DNA of 64,000 nucleotides from Sphingobacterium paludis (GCF_004364125.1 NZ_SNZV01000006.1:124001-188000), one strand, 5' to 3'; positions 52,821 to 62,220 are shown, counted from the stretch's first letter. The notes: generated by a model from the sequence alone, not told the origin. Numbers and translations are program-made.

Positions 52821-53291
52821 ATGGAACCGCTAAATCAAAAAACAGAAGAACACGGACCTATCGTAAAAAAACAAAACGATGATCCAAGAAACCCGTTCAA
52901 ACCGACTGCTGCATTTGTTGGCGCATCGTGGTTTGCCCTACTAACTGGAACAGTTGGCTATTGTATAGGCTTGTGGAATGCAAGTATGGAATTAAATGAA
53001 AAAGGCTATTATTTTACGATCCTATTATTCGGGCTATTTGCCGTAATTTCTGTCCAGAAAAGTGTTCGGGACCGAACCGAAGGATTGGTCGTTACCGATT
53101 TATACTATGGCCTAAGTTGGTTTGCTACCATTGCCGCATTGGTGCTGCTTACCGTGGGGCTTTGGAATGCAGATCTCGCGCTCAGTGAGAAAGGATTCTA
53201 TGCGATGGCATTCTCCCTCAGTATATTCTCGGCCATCGCCGTACAAAAAAATACCCGCGACGCTAAAATGTTTGAGGATAAAGATCTGTAA
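52821..53291 (+). CDS. YiaA/YiaB-like inner membrane protein
   Basis: 156 aa with two copies of the YiaAB two-helix domain: FVGASWFALLTGTVGYCIGLWNA with GYYFTILLFGLFAVISVQKSVRD, and YGLSWFATIAALVLLTVGLWNA with GFYAMAFSLSIFSAIAVQKNTRD. Four transmembrane helices. In E. coli YiaA/YiaB function is unknown. Hydrophilic N terminus of about 30 residues. Terminator follows. Confidence 0.88.
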   Translation: MEPLNQKTEEHGPIVKKQNDDPRNPFKPTAAFVGASWFALLTGTVGYCIGLWNASMELNEKGYYFTILLFGLFAVISVQKSVRDRTEGLVVTDLYYGLSWFATIAALVLLTVGLWNADLALSEKGFYAMAFSLSIFSAIAVQKNTRDAKMFEDKDL

Positions 53292-53305
53292 CGTAGCGGT
53301 TGCCT

Positions 53306-53344
53306 GCCCCGTAGCTCCTTGCCTAGCAAGGCTGCGGGGCTTAC
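53306..53344 (+). terminator. Terminator after the YiaA-like gene
   Basis: Stem GCCCCG / CGGGGC with inner CCTTGC / GCAAGG and loop CTA, 14 bases past the stop; T run weak. Confidence 0.6.
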
Positions 53345-53430
53345 CGCATTGGTCAATCTATTGCATATGCTTAACTGGTCTACAACAATACGATGTAGAC
53401 AGCTTACAGCGCACTTAAACTTAAGCTCTT

Positions 53431-54393
53431 ATGAACCATATTAAACGGGAAGATATACATAGGCTGGCTCCGCATAGCAGCCTTACAGCGGCGGACGCTA
53501 GCAGGGCACTGCGTACCTTCGTTTACCCCAACACCAAGGCTTGGCAGAAATTTCTTCGCATCTTCTTCCTCATCCTGGGGGTCGGATTTTCCATTTTGGG
53601 GGTCATTTTCTTTTTTGCCTACAACTGGGCCGATCTGCATAAATTTGCAAAAATAGGCATTATCGAAGCGCTTGTCTGCGGAATAACGCTACTCGCAATC
53701 AACCCTAAGTTTAGCACACAAACGAAAAACATACTCCTCACGGGCAGCTCCCTACTCGTTGGTGCTTTATTCTCGATTTTCGGACAGATTTATCAAACGG
53801 GAGCAAATGCCTATGACTTCTTCCTGGCATGGACGCTCTTTGTCACGATCTGGGTCATCATTGCTCGATTTGCTCCGCTTAGTTTATTCTACCTTGTGCT
53901 GGTAAACAGCACGTTGATTTTGTATGAACAGCAGGTGACTACAGGCTGGCCACCGAGCCTATTCTACACTATTCTGTTTTTACTAAATGGTAGCGTAGCC
54001 ATGGCAGCCATCTTCCTTCAACAAACGAAGCGGACGATGAATGTGCCTATCTATTTCACCAATACCGTGTCTTTGGCTGCCGTAGCGTTTGCAACTAGGG
54101 GCGCCATCGCTGGTATCTTTAGCAACGATTATATTTACCTGAGCCTAATAGGCGTCATTATCATTGTGCTCTACAGCACTGGAATGCTATACGCTATCAG
54201 GCGCAAAGATGGATTCTACGTTGCGATCTTATCTTTTAGCTTGGTCGTGATCGTATCGGCGCTTTGGGTGCATCTTATCGAGGATGTAGTGTTGTATTTG
54301 TTCGTCAGTGCCTTCATCATCATGAGTGTAACGTTTATTATCAACAACTTACTTAAATTTCAAAAAGCTAAACACCATGGAACAGAAGAATAA
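53431..54393 (+). CDS. DUF2157-family membrane protein
   Basis: 320 aa. Cytoplasmic N terminus (about 1-45) followed by about ten hydrophobic helices; FLILGVGFSILGVIFFFAYNWADLHKFAKIG is the DUF2157 signature. First gene of a three-gene operon; its end overlaps the next gene by 17 bases. In other bacteria this set has been described only as conserved membrane proteins. Confidence 0.85.
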   Translation: MNHIKREDIHRLAPHSSLTAADASRALRTFVYPNTKAWQKFLRIFFLILGVGFSILGVIFFFAYNWADLHKFAKIGIIEALVCGITLLAINPKFSTQTKNILLTGSSLLVGALFSIFGQIYQTGANAYDFFLAWTLFVTIWVIIARFAPLSLFYLVLVNSTLILYEQQVTTGWPPSLFYTILFLLNGSVAMAAIFLQQTKRTMNVPIYFTNTVSLAAVAFATRGAIAGIFSNDYIYLSLIGVIIIVLYSTGMLYAIRRKDGFYVAILSFSLVVIVSALWVHLIEDVVLYLFVSAFIIMSVTFIINNLLKFQKAKHHGTEE

Positions 54394-55450
54394 AGTAGAC
54401 CACATGCTGGCTTACTTCCAATCTACCTATAACGAAGATATGCAGTTTGACAGGGTCGCCATTGATCGTGCATACAGTGCCGAAGATACAAAACACCCAT
54501 TGATCATAAAAATCCTTTCCGTTTTTGGCGGCTTGCTAGCATCCATCGTCTTTTTTGGCTTTTTGTTTTTGACAGGCTTATACGAATCTAAAACGCTACT
54601 GTTAGCATTTAGCGCATTAGCGATCGCTGCTGGCCTACTCGTTAGCAGAAACGACAACGGCATTCTTTGGGACACGATGAGTGTAGCGTTATTGGCGATA
54701 GGCTTCATTATGCTTTCGTTTGGTCTTACAGCGTGGGATATGCCGTCTCAACAGATCCCCCTCGTTCTTATAGTTGTAGCCGCAGCCTGTTTGGCCCTCG
54801 CCGGCAATTACATGATCTGCTTCGTTTCGACATTAATCCTGCACGGAAGCATACTAGCCTATATCATAGGTAATCATTGGGATCAATTCACTCCCTTTTA
54901 CTTATGTGGGCTTGTCCTGTTGCTTAGTTATATATTTTTAGACGAAGCAGCACTCATCACCCGACCAAAATCTTTACTAAAGTGGTATAACCCAGTAAAA
55001 ACAGCGCTTATTTTCGCCTTTTTTTCGGGCCTTATTACCCTTCGGGTGGACTTTCCTTTGAATGTACCGGTACAGGCTGTCTTGTTTACATCGGGCACCT
55101 GCATTATCCTGATCCTGTTTAATGCCCGGGCTGTGCTCAATCGTTTCGCCATCACAAAAAGCAGTTACCTTATCCTTACCTACGCCTTGATCTTGCTAAG
55201 CTTGATACCAACGGCAGTTGCGCCGGGCATAGCAGGATCCCTCCTCATTCTTTTGCTTTGTTTCCAGACAAATTATAAAACAGGATTTATTATTGCGGCC
55301 ATTGCGCTGATCTACTTCATTGGCCAATGCTATTATGATTTACGATTTACACTCTTGACCAAATCGCTGTTGTTATTCGCTTCCGGCACATTCTTTATTA
55401 TTCTTTATCTTTTTATATCAAAACGACATGATCAACATAAAAAAATATAG
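54377..55450 (+). CDS. DUF4401-family membrane protein
   Basis: 357 aa, about nine transmembrane helices after a 40-residue cytoplasmic N terminus. The family DUF4401 regularly lies between DUF2157 and a GDYXXLXY gene, as here. Starts inside the previous gene and overlaps the next by 23 bases, so translation is coupled. Confidence 0.85.
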   Translation: MEQKNKVDHMLAYFQSTYNEDMQFDRVAIDRAYSAEDTKHPLIIKILSVFGGLLASIVFFGFLFLTGLYESKTLLLAFSALAIAAGLLVSRNDNGILWDTMSVALLAIGFIMLSFGLTAWDMPSQQIPLVLIVVAAACLALAGNYMICFVSTLILHGSILAYIIGNHWDQFTPFYLCGLVLLLSYIFLDEAALITRPKSLLKWYNPVKTALIFAFFSGLITLRVDFPLNVPVQAVLFTSGTCIILILFNARAVLNRFAITKSSYLILTYALILLSLIPTAVAPGIAGSLLILLLCFQTNYKTGFIIAAIALIYFIGQCYYDLRFTLLTKSLLLFASGTFFIILYLFISKRHDQHKKI

Positions 55451-55925
55451 AGGCCCCATCATTATCGTTAACCTCGTTTTGTTGTTGGCTTACTTTCAAT
55501 ACAGCGTTTTCAACAAAGAACAGCTATTGACCGATGGGCAATTGCTGCTGTTGCAGCTAGCGCCGGTCGATCCGCGTTCACTTATGCAGGGCGATTACAT
55601 GCAGCTTCGTTATGAAATAGCGCGAGGTGTACATCCCGATAGTGTCGGTCGTCGGGGTTACTGCGTTTTACAGGTGCTTCCTGATAACACCACGCAGCTA
55701 AAACGCTTTCAAGCAAACAAAGAACCGTTGGCAAAAGATGAACAGCTGCTGGCCTATACATCGCGCAACAAATGGCAAATCGCGCTCGGGGCAGAGTCGT
55801 TTTTCTTTCAAGAAGGACAGGCGAAAAAATTTGAAAACGCGAAATATGGCGGGCTTCGGGTTGATGCTTCAGGAAACAGTTTGTTGGTGGACCTGTATGA
55901 TGAAAACTTGAAGAAGATACGTTGA
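55428..55925 (+). CDS. GDYXXLXY-domain membrane-anchored protein
   Basis: 165 aa. One N-terminal transmembrane helix (about 9-27), then the periplasmic domain with GDYMQLRY at 55-62, the motif that names the family. The Asp and Tyr residues could form an active or binding site. Third gene of the DUF2157-DUF4401 operon; the three presumably form one membrane complex. Confidence 0.88.
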   Translation: MINIKKYRGPIIIVNLVLLLAYFQYSVFNKEQLLTDGQLLLLQLAPVDPRSLMQGDYMQLRYEIARGVHPDSVGRRGYCVLQVLPDNTTQLKRFQANKEPLAKDEQLLAYTSRNKWQIALGAESFFFQEGQAKKFENAKYGGLRVDASGNSLLVDLYDENLKKIR

Positions 55926-55962
55926 TTGCGGGAGCCACGATGGCAGGGTTATTGTCATCATA

Positions 55963-57024
55963 ATGGTTATGGAGACAAAAATTGCGTTAATCTACCAAGC
56001 TGCAGCAGCGCCCGAGACAGATGGGGTTATTAAACCGATGAAGGAAAGTGGCTATGCAGACAGCTGTGCAGATATCGCGTTTGCCTTAAAGCAACAAGAC
56101 ATCGACGTTATTACGCCCACAAATTCTCCGGATGTACATAATGACCTGGATTGGTGCTTTCCCGATACAGCCATTGGCATTCAACGGGCCATCGAACTGG
56201 GCGCTAACACCTTATGGCTTAACACGGTTTTGTATAAGGGACATCCTATACAACGGTTTATCGACGAGGGGCTAGCCATTATCGGCCAACTTCCTGAAAC
56301 GGTAGACCGCTTTGATGATAAGTGGGTAACCAATGGTTTGTTAAAAGCGAACCATCTGCCTATACCGAAATCTACGATCATCACACGGCAGAATTTACTA
56401 AGTGTTGTGCTGAATTTCCCGTTCCCCGTGGTTGCAAAGCCCATACGAGGCCGCGGCAGCCAGGGCGTTTACTTGGTCGAAGATGAACAATCGCTCCAAC
56501 ATCTTATGCAAGATATGATTACCGAACGTACTTATGGCGATGTGCTGTATGTAGAAGAGTACCTCGCCGGTGAAGAGATGACGATCACGGTAATGCCCCC
56601 CGGAAACTATGTTATCAAAGGGCAACGCGTCAGAAAATCGTCTTATTGGGCTCTTCCGCCGGTAAGACGATTTAACCATCAAAATGGCATCGCCCCGTAC
56701 AATGGTGTTGTCGCTGTTTCGGAAAACAGTGCCGTGCTCAATGATTTTGAACTGGAAATGGATGATGTAAAAAAGCTTTGCGCGCAGTGCGAAACCGCTG
56801 CCAATATGGTAAAAGCAAAAGCTCCCGTCCGTATCGACTGCCGAGCAGACGCCAATGGCAAATTTTACCTCTTTGACGTGAATATGAAGCCAAACATGAC
56901 AGGCCCTTCCAGACCTGGACGCCAAAATCAAGATAGCCTAACAGCACTTGCCGCTCAAAAAATAGGCTGGGATTATAACATGCTCGTTCGAAATATCGCA
57001 TCACTCTACTGGACAAAAGCCTAA
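55963..57024 (+). CDS. ATP-grasp ligase (D-alanine-D-alanine ligase-like)
   Basis: 353 aa. ATP-grasp fold with glycine-rich loop AKPIRGRGSQGVYLV (about 148-162), ADP/Mg region YVEEYLAGEEMTITVMPPG and metal-binding FDVNMKPNMTGPSRPGRQ near the C terminus. It resembles Ddl but is shorter at the active-site end and lacks the D-Ala-specific blocks, so it may ligate other amino acids or peptides. MVM start: either Met. Isolated from cell-wall genes. Confidence 0.83.
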   Translation: MVMETKIALIYQAAAAPETDGVIKPMKESGYADSCADIAFALKQQDIDVITPTNSPDVHNDLDWCFPDTAIGIQRAIELGANTLWLNTVLYKGHPIQRFIDEGLAIIGQLPETVDRFDDKWVTNGLLKANHLPIPKSTIITRQNLLSVVLNFPFPVVAKPIRGRGSQGVYLVEDEQSLQHLMQDMITERTYGDVLYVEEYLAGEEMTITVMPPGNYVIKGQRVRKSSYWALPPVRRFNHQNGIAPYNGVVAVSENSAVLNDFELEMDDVKKLCAQCETAANMVKAKAPVRIDCRADANGKFYLFDVNMKPNMTGPSRPGRQNQDSLTALAAQKIGWDYNMLVRNIASLYWTKA

Positions 57025-57134
57025 TAAAACCCTTTGGCCCATTGCCTCAAGGCTTATGATAATTCATAATTTTTTACCCCGGGGCAAACAAGTAGAAAGT
57101 ATTTCATTAACTTCGTCTTTATACGGAGCACACC

Positions 57135-58418
57135 ATGAAAAACAACACCAATATTACCAATGCTAGTATCGAATCGGCTGGATTGCCCAAAGATTATAAG
57201 CATGCTATTGCAGAGTATATTTGGAACGGTTTTGATGCGAAAGCAAGCCGAGTTGATATTCGTTATGTAAGCAACGAATTGGGGTATCTGCATAGCCTAA
57301 GCTTCGAAGACGACGGCGAAGGAATTAACCACAGCACCCTGCAGCAATCTTTTGGAAATTTTTTGGATTCCATGAAACGCAGCACCTTAAAGCGCAGCTC
57401 TTACATCCGTGGCCGAAAAGGAAAAGGCAGATTTTCCTTCTCCTTATTTGCCACACGTGCTACATGGAAAACGCGCTACCGAGCTGCTGATGGAAACCTG
57501 CGTGAATACGAAATCCTTATTGACCGAGATCAGAAAGAAACCTACGAAGATTCTTTTTTAGTTGATGCCCCTCCAACAGGCACGGGTACGTCGGTGCAAC
57601 TTGATGGTATCTTCGGCTTAACGGAACGAAATCTCGATGCTGCTGACTTTTTGGATTTCCTTGCTCAGGAATTTGGTTGGTTTTTATTTTTAAATAAGGA
57701 TCAAGGCTTCCAGATCACGTTAAATGGTGTCGCTCTGCACTACAATCATCTTATCGCAGAAAACGAGACTGTAGCCTGGACAATAACGGATGAATTTGAC
57801 CATCCCTATACTTTTCAGGTCAATTTCATTTATTGGAAAGAAAATATAGGCGACCGTTATTACTATTATTTTCTGAACAGCGAGAAAATCGAGGTAGCGA
57901 AAGAGCTGACGAGCTTCAACAACAACGCTATTCAATTTCACCACAGTGTTTATGTAGAATCATCTTTCTTTAACGCCTATGGTCAGGAATCAATGGCCAT
58001 GAGTAAAGACGAAAACCTGTTTTCCCCGTTGCAGCAGCATGTAGTGTTTAAAAAACTTATGCTTGAGCTGCGCAATCTCTTGGAGCGAAAGCAAAAAAAA
58101 TACGTCCGAGAGCATGTATCCGAAAATATATTACAGGGCATCAACAAAAAGAAAATTTTGCCCGATTTCGATAACTCCTCAGCTGATCAAAAACGTAAAA
58201 ACATCATATTAAATATTCTACGTGAGCTCTGTATTGCTGAACCAAAAGTCTTTACAACCATGAAAGATGACTATCTTAAAGCCTACATCGGTTTTATTGA
58301 CTTGTTGCTTCAAACCGATAAACGTCAATCGATTTTATCCGTTATCGAGCAGACGCTCCCACTCGGTGAGTTCGAGCGGGAGAATATAAGTCAAATCCTT
58401 CAGGACGAACCAAAGTAA
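57135..58418 (+). CDS. GHKL (HATPase) ATP-binding protein
   Basis: 427 aa. Bergerat fold: N box AEYIWNGFDAKA (Glu27, Asn31), G1 DDGEGI (59-64), G2 GRKGKGR (93-99) and G3 TGTGTS near 155-160. This order is like MORC/Hsp90/MutL-type ATPases. The middle and C-terminal regions (about 220-427) are helical and unassigned; no kinase receiver, TOPRIM or nuclease motif is visible. Related standalone proteins occur in phage-defence islands, but no partner gene is adjacent, so a defence role is speculative. Confidence 0.78.
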   Translation: MKNNTNITNASIESAGLPKDYKHAIAEYIWNGFDAKASRVDIRYVSNELGYLHSLSFEDDGEGINHSTLQQSFGNFLDSMKRSTLKRSSYIRGRKGKGRFSFSLFATRATWKTRYRAADGNLREYEILIDRDQKETYEDSFLVDAPPTGTGTSVQLDGIFGLTERNLDAADFLDFLAQEFGWFLFLNKDQGFQITLNGVALHYNHLIAENETVAWTITDEFDHPYTFQVNFIYWKENIGDRYYYYFLNSEKIEVAKELTSFNNNAIQFHHSVYVESSFFNAYGQESMAMSKDENLFSPLQQHVVFKKLMLELRNLLERKQKKYVREHVSENILQGINKKKILPDFDNSSADQKRKNIILNILRELCIAEPKVFTTMKDDYLKAYIGFIDLLLQTDKRQSILSVIEQTLPLGEFERENISQILQDEPK

Positions 58419-58462
58419 CATTCTGCAGCTCGTAGTATCACCCTGAATGGATGACGCGCCAT

Positions 58463-58921
58463 TTACTTATCCAACAAGCTTAAGTCAAGCCAGATATAGG
58501 GTCTATCCAAAACGGTATAGGGCAAAGCCTTGTTTTGGATTAGCTTCTCTTTGGTATCTTCATCTTGCAGTGGTAACTCCGCCGGAGGAACAACTAAAGC
58601 AGTAAATATTGCATCTTCCTCTTTGATCGATATATCACTCTGCAAGAGATTAACACCGTGACTTTCCAGTAGCGAGGCTGCCTCTGACTTGGTTAACTGC
58701 ACTAAATTTGCGAGCGAAGCGTCAAAAGACTGCATCGCTTCGGTATAATGGCTTGCAAATTTATTGTTTATATAGCCTTCATAAAGTGTTCGATCATTGT
58801 TGCGAAGCGCGTCATTGCGAATGATAATGCGTTCGGGATGCAATTCAAAACTAAAATCTGCGGAATCTTCCAAAAATCCATAATGTAAATTGTACCTATC
58901 CAATCGCTTGATGAGTTCCAT
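58463..58921 (-). CDS. Hypothetical protein, 152 aa
   Basis: Soluble protein with no signal peptide, rich in acidic residues. Pattern FSFELHPERIIIRNDALRNNDRTLYEGYI near the N terminus and ALVVPPAELPLQ in the C-terminal half. No recognised family. It converges with the GHKL ATPase gene (45-base gap). Confidence 0.6.
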   Translation of the reverse strand: MELIKRLDRYNLHYGFLEDSADFSFELHPERIIIRNDALRNNDRTLYEGYINNKFASHYTEAMQSFDASLANLVQLTKSEAASLLESHGVNLLQSDISIKEEDAIFTALVVPPAELPLQDEDTKEKLIQNKALPYTVLDRPYIWLDLSLLDK

Positions 58922-59123
58922 GTTTTGTTACTTTTTTGTCTGTATTTTTTAATAAGATGGTTAAACGCGCGAACGCTTCAGCGGCGTAAAAGCTATAGCT
59001 AAAATCCATATCTTACACGTTTATCCACTTGTTAATAGAACAGGCGAAACTACGTTTCGTTTACCCAGCGACGCCACGTGCTTGGCATGTCTTTTGCCCA
59101 CAACTAACTAAAACTACATCACC

Positions 59124-59660
59124 ATGTTAAACAGCCAAACAACACGATTACAGCGCACAATTTTCGGCCTGCTTCTTATTTTTTCGCTCAGCGCAGCGCA
59201 GAAAAGCTACGCTCAGATGGACGAGCAACGGTTCAAGATCGAACTCCGTATAGAGGCCGGCAACAAAACGGCGAAAACGCTATTGAACTCCTCCTCCATA
59301 AGTTTTTCCAGACAAGAAGCCTACGCTAGTTTAGACAGCACGAAAACGCAGAAAACCTCGGTCGGAACGAATACTGTTCCGCAGATTCCACGGGAAATTT
59401 ACTTGAGTGCAGATGCCGCTTCGGTTAGCAAAGAAGCGATGGAAATATTGGCTCAACATAAAGGGACGTTGAAAGGATCAATTATCGTTACCGATGCCTA
59501 CAACCAGTCACAAGTGAAAACGATACAATTCGCTGAAGCCCTCTTGAGTGGCTACTCCGATCAAGTGTCTTCATATGGGTACAATGGTAAACCCGGCAGC
59601 GTTGCTTTCTCATTTGTTTGCAAAGAACTTGTCGTTGACGGCGTAAAGCTAACACCATAA
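59124..59660 (+). CDS. Secreted hypothetical protein, 178 aa
   Basis: Signal peptide (TIFGLLLIFSLSAAQKSYAQ). The mature part has a linker and a C-terminal domain (LKGSIIVTDAYNQSQVKTIQF, VSSYGYNGKPGSVAFSFVCKEL) similar in style to type VI secretion Tss/Hcp-like beta-barrels, though I am not sure. Cys near the end. A terminator follows. Confidence 0.65.
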   Translation: MLNSQTTRLQRTIFGLLLIFSLSAAQKSYAQMDEQRFKIELRIEAGNKTAKTLLNSSSISFSRQEAYASLDSTKTQKTSVGTNTVPQIPREIYLSADAASVSKEAMEILAQHKGTLKGSIIVTDAYNQSQVKTIQFAEALLSGYSDQVSSYGYNGKPGSVAFSFVCKELVVDGVKLTP

Positions 59661-59666
59661 TCTTGC

Positions 59667-59691
59667 GCTGCCTAAATAGGCAGCTTTTTTT
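59667..59691 (+). terminator. Terminator after the secreted hypothetical gene
   Basis: GCTGCCT-AAAT-AGGCAGC followed by TTTTTTT. Confidence 0.9.
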
Positions 59692-59835
59692 GCTACGACT
59701 GAAAACGAATAAGCGCGTGGATTGTCCTCCTTATGCCGGATCAAGATGACAGAGATGTGTAGCGTGCGAAAGAAGAATTGTTACCGGAAATAATTTCAAC
59801 AATAACTACAGGATATACTTCTTTTTAACAATATT

Positions 59836-60093
59836 ATGGAATTCCAAACACTGGTAAATGACCCTTATCGCGGCTTGCGTTTTCGTATACATCTCGAAAA
59901 TGCGGACTTTATCGTGAGACTGCTTAAAACAGAAATTACGAAAGACACAAAAGAAATCAAAATCCTAATGGACGGTATGCCCAAGACGCTACGCAAAGAT
60001 GACTTTGGAAACTGGCAGGTCGACGGGATCGAAACAGAGCAACACTTCGCAAGAGCGGTATGGAACTGTATAAGTTTACGCTACCGGATATAA
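59836..60093 (+). CDS. Small hypothetical protein, 85 aa
   Basis: 85 aa, basic and acidic residues interleaved, with ITKDTKEIKILMDGMPKTLRK central and a C-terminal RAVWNCISLRYRI. No family recognised. A hairpin CCGGATATAA-GAAT-TTATATCCGG (60084-60107) overlaps its stop codon and may end transcription. Confidence 0.55.
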   Translation: MEFQTLVNDPYRGLRFRIHLENADFIVRLLKTEITKDTKEIKILMDGMPKTLRKDDFGNWQVDGIETEQHFARAVWNCISLRYRI

Positions 60094-60132
60094 GAATTTA
60101 TATCCGGCGATAGGTTTATCAACTGGTTAGGC

Positions 60133-61200
60133 CTAACCAACGTGTAGGCTATCCTGCTCACTTTTCTCTTTCCTATCCTGTTTTTTAATATAGAGATTAT
60201 CGACCATAACCATCACAATAACCAATATTGGCGTTGCGAGCACAACACCCCACCCTCCTAACCACACGCCCATAAATACTTGCGTGATAATGAGCAACGC
60301 CGGAGGTGTCTCAATTAGCTTTTGCTGTACCAGTGGCATAATAAAACTACTTTCCACAAGCTGCACTAAGCAATAAAGCAGTATCACCCAAAGGGCGGTT
60401 TCCGGCGACTGGGATAACGCAACTAGCGCCGCAGGAATGATCGCGATAACAGGGCCGAAATTGGGAATAAAGCTTAGTAGTCCAGCAATAATAGCTAATA
60501 TCAACCAGAGATTGACGCCAAGGCATACCAGTCCAATAGCTGTCAACACGAAAACAACCAACATCGAAAAAAGCATTCCCTTTAACCAGGCTTTTAAATT
60601 CCCGCTGATTAGCTCGATGATTTCGCTTCCTTCCCTCCTAGCGGCGGCCGGCAATAGCTTAACCATACCTTTCTTATACTGCACTGGACTTGCCGTAAAA
60701 AACACCCCAATAAATATAACGACGTAAATATCACCCAAAAATCCAAACGAGCTATTGAAAAATTTTGTCAGGTAGGGCGTCACTTTTTCCATCGTCTGTG
60801 TAGACTTCACTTCCTCAACGATCGACTTTATTTCTTTGTTTTGCTGTACATAAGCCGAAGCATCGTCTAGCAATTTCGGAAGCTGCTCCGCAAAGGATGT
60901 GGCCTCTTCTGCAATCCTTGCGCCTACCAAAAAGAACAGTCCTCCTAAAAATAGTACAGTGATCCCTACAGCCAACGACAGGGAAAATTTTTGGGGAACC
61001 GACAAGCGCCTTCTAAGCAATCCGGCCAATCCGTGAAAATAAACCGATAAAATTGCGCCTGCTAGGGTCAACAATAGCACGTTTACCGCCTTCCAAAGCA
61101 ATAAAAGCACAACGATGACGGATGCCGCGATGGCAACCGCGGTCCAAACTTTGGCCGTAAAACCATTTCTTGGAGATTCTGGGGTTTTGTCTATATTCAA
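60133..61200 (-). CDS. AI-2E family transporter (PerM/YhhT-like)
   Basis: 355 aa with about eight transmembrane helices: two near the N terminus, one near 60-80, a large periplasmic segment (FAEQLPKLLDDASAYVQQNKE), then the rest from about 150. The conserved NFGPVIAIIPAALVAL and GVWLGGWGVVLATPILVIVMVMVDNLY regions match the family. Members export diverse solutes, and AI-2 itself only in some. A perfect palindrome GGTTAGGCCTAACC (60125-60138) overlaps the stop codon. Confidence 0.9.
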   Translation of the reverse strand: MNIDKTPESPRNGFTAKVWTAVAIAASVIVVLLLLWKAVNVLLLTLAGAILSVYFHGLAGLLRRRLSVPQKFSLSLAVGITVLFLGGLFFLVGARIAEEATSFAEQLPKLLDDASAYVQQNKEIKSIVEEVKSTQTMEKVTPYLTKFFNSSFGFLGDIYVVIFIGVFFTASPVQYKKGMVKLLPAAARREGSEIIELISGNLKAWLKGMLFSMLVVFVLTAIGLVCLGVNLWLILAIIAGLLSFIPNFGPVIAIIPAALVALSQSPETALWVILLYCLVQLVESSFIMPLVQQKLIETPPALLIITQVFMGVWLGGWGVVLATPILVIVMVMVDNLYIKKQDRKEKSEQDSLHVG

Positions 61201-61305
61201 TTTAATTTGTATTAATTGAGCGTGTATCCTGTATCTACGGTGAACAATGATCCTTCAGAAAAGTTTATAAAGCAAAATTATCGCAAAAATGTCATTTTTG
61301 GCATA

Positions 61306-61387
61306 CAAATTGCCGTGATGTGGATAGGTTAATAATTGGTTTGGTAACCCTTCACGCCGCCCGGTTGTGGAGGGTTCCGTTTTTTTA
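61306..61387 (+). ncRNA. Candidate small RNA, family member 3
   Basis: Motif variant AGGTTAATAATTGGTTTGG, then stem GG-AACCCT-T-CAC / GTG-G-AGGGTT-CC with 11-nt loop GCCGCCCGGTT and a T run. Loop length and CCC-n-GTY core agree with members 1 and 2 while stem sequence differs, which supports conserved structure. The -7 box (CATTTTTG, 61293-61300) is weaker and no -33 TTG is evident. Confidence 0.55.
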
Positions 61388-61399
61388 TACCGTTTGGTG

Positions 61400-61961
61400 T
61401 TTCTTCAGTTGTCATTTCAAAGTTTTCCCTTTAAATTCAAACAAATCCAATTATATAACAGTCATCTTAATTACCGCAAGGGAATTATAACAGGAAGAAT
61501 AAAGGGTTCCAAAAATTTTAAAAAGGAGTGTTTCAAAGCCGCGACACTTTTTAAAAAGCAATACCCCACTTCAGCAGTTGAAGCAGGGATTATCTATCAT
61601 TTTAACTACAAGTCAACATTCCTGTAAAACACATCACTGGCTTTTTTGTAATTGACGCATCGATTTCCTCCGCAATCTTTTCGTTACGAATAGATAGAAC
61701 TGGATTACATTAATTCCTACAATAAGGCTATATAGTATATGCAAAACGATCATATCTCTAATTTTAATACAAAGTTAGTTTTGCCCACTCCACAAAAACA
61801 GTAGTGAGAATTTTTTTCACTATTTTTTTTGGAATGCTTGGGCATTTGTGAGGACTACCATGATCACATAAAGCCGAAAAACCTGAAAATAAAAAAAACG
61901 GAATCTTCCTATAAGTTGTTCAATAGATAGAAGTACTAATAACACATTAAAATTCAAGACT
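61400..61961. other. AT-rich intergenic region with one terminator-like hairpin
   Basis: No convincing gene. TAGTGA (61802-61807) pairs with TCACTA (61817-61822) before a T run, and a TAGTTTTG box lies about 20 bases upstream, which would give a transcript too short to interpret. An 86-codon frame at 61367 starts with GTG inside the small-RNA terminator and was not accepted. Confidence 0.35.
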
Positions 61962-62168
61962 ATGAACAATCAAGGAAAGAACATAGACGACAAAACCATC
62001 TATTCTGACAAAGAGAAGGACAAGTCTAACGAACAAAAGAAGGAAGATCAAAAGCATGATAAAGACGGAAAAGGAATTGACTACATTCCACCAACGCCAG
62101 AGCCTGCGTCAGATTCTTCAAGAAAACATGATGATCCTATTCGCGATCACAATCCGAGCGTACTATAA
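61962..62168 (+). CDS. Small hydrophilic hypothetical protein, 68 aa
   Basis: Lysine- and aspartate-rich, no hydrophobic core (KDKSNEQKKEDQKHDKDGKG), Pro-rich turn (YIPPTPEPASD) and C terminus DHNPSVL. Likely intrinsically disordered; comparable in style to stress-induced hydrophilic proteins. A strong terminator (62184-62220) follows, which supports a real transcript. Confidence 0.6.
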   Translation: MNNQGKNIDDKTIYSDKEKDKSNEQKKEDQKHDKDGKGIDYIPPTPEPASDSSRKHDDPIRDHNPSVL

Positions 62169-62183
62169 ACGGTCCGTTTAGAT

Positions 62184-62220
62184 AAAAAAGGCAGTGAAGC
62201 TTTCGCTTACTGCCTTTTTT
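62184..62220 (+). terminator. Terminator after the small hydrophilic gene
   Basis: AAAAAAGGCAGTGAAGC-TTTC-GCTTACTGCCTTTTTT, 15 of 16 bases paired. Confidence 0.9.

Noticed and set aside
57135-58921. Complete anti-phage defence system around the GHKL ATPase
   Set aside because: The neighbours (ATP-grasp ligase, unrelated hypothetical gene on the opposite strand) show no nuclease, TIR, methylase or helicase partner.
61367-61627. 86-aa frame starting at GTG
   Set aside because: The start is inside the terminator hairpin of small RNA member 3 and there is no ATG or family match; a conserved fragment in the later part cannot be excluded.
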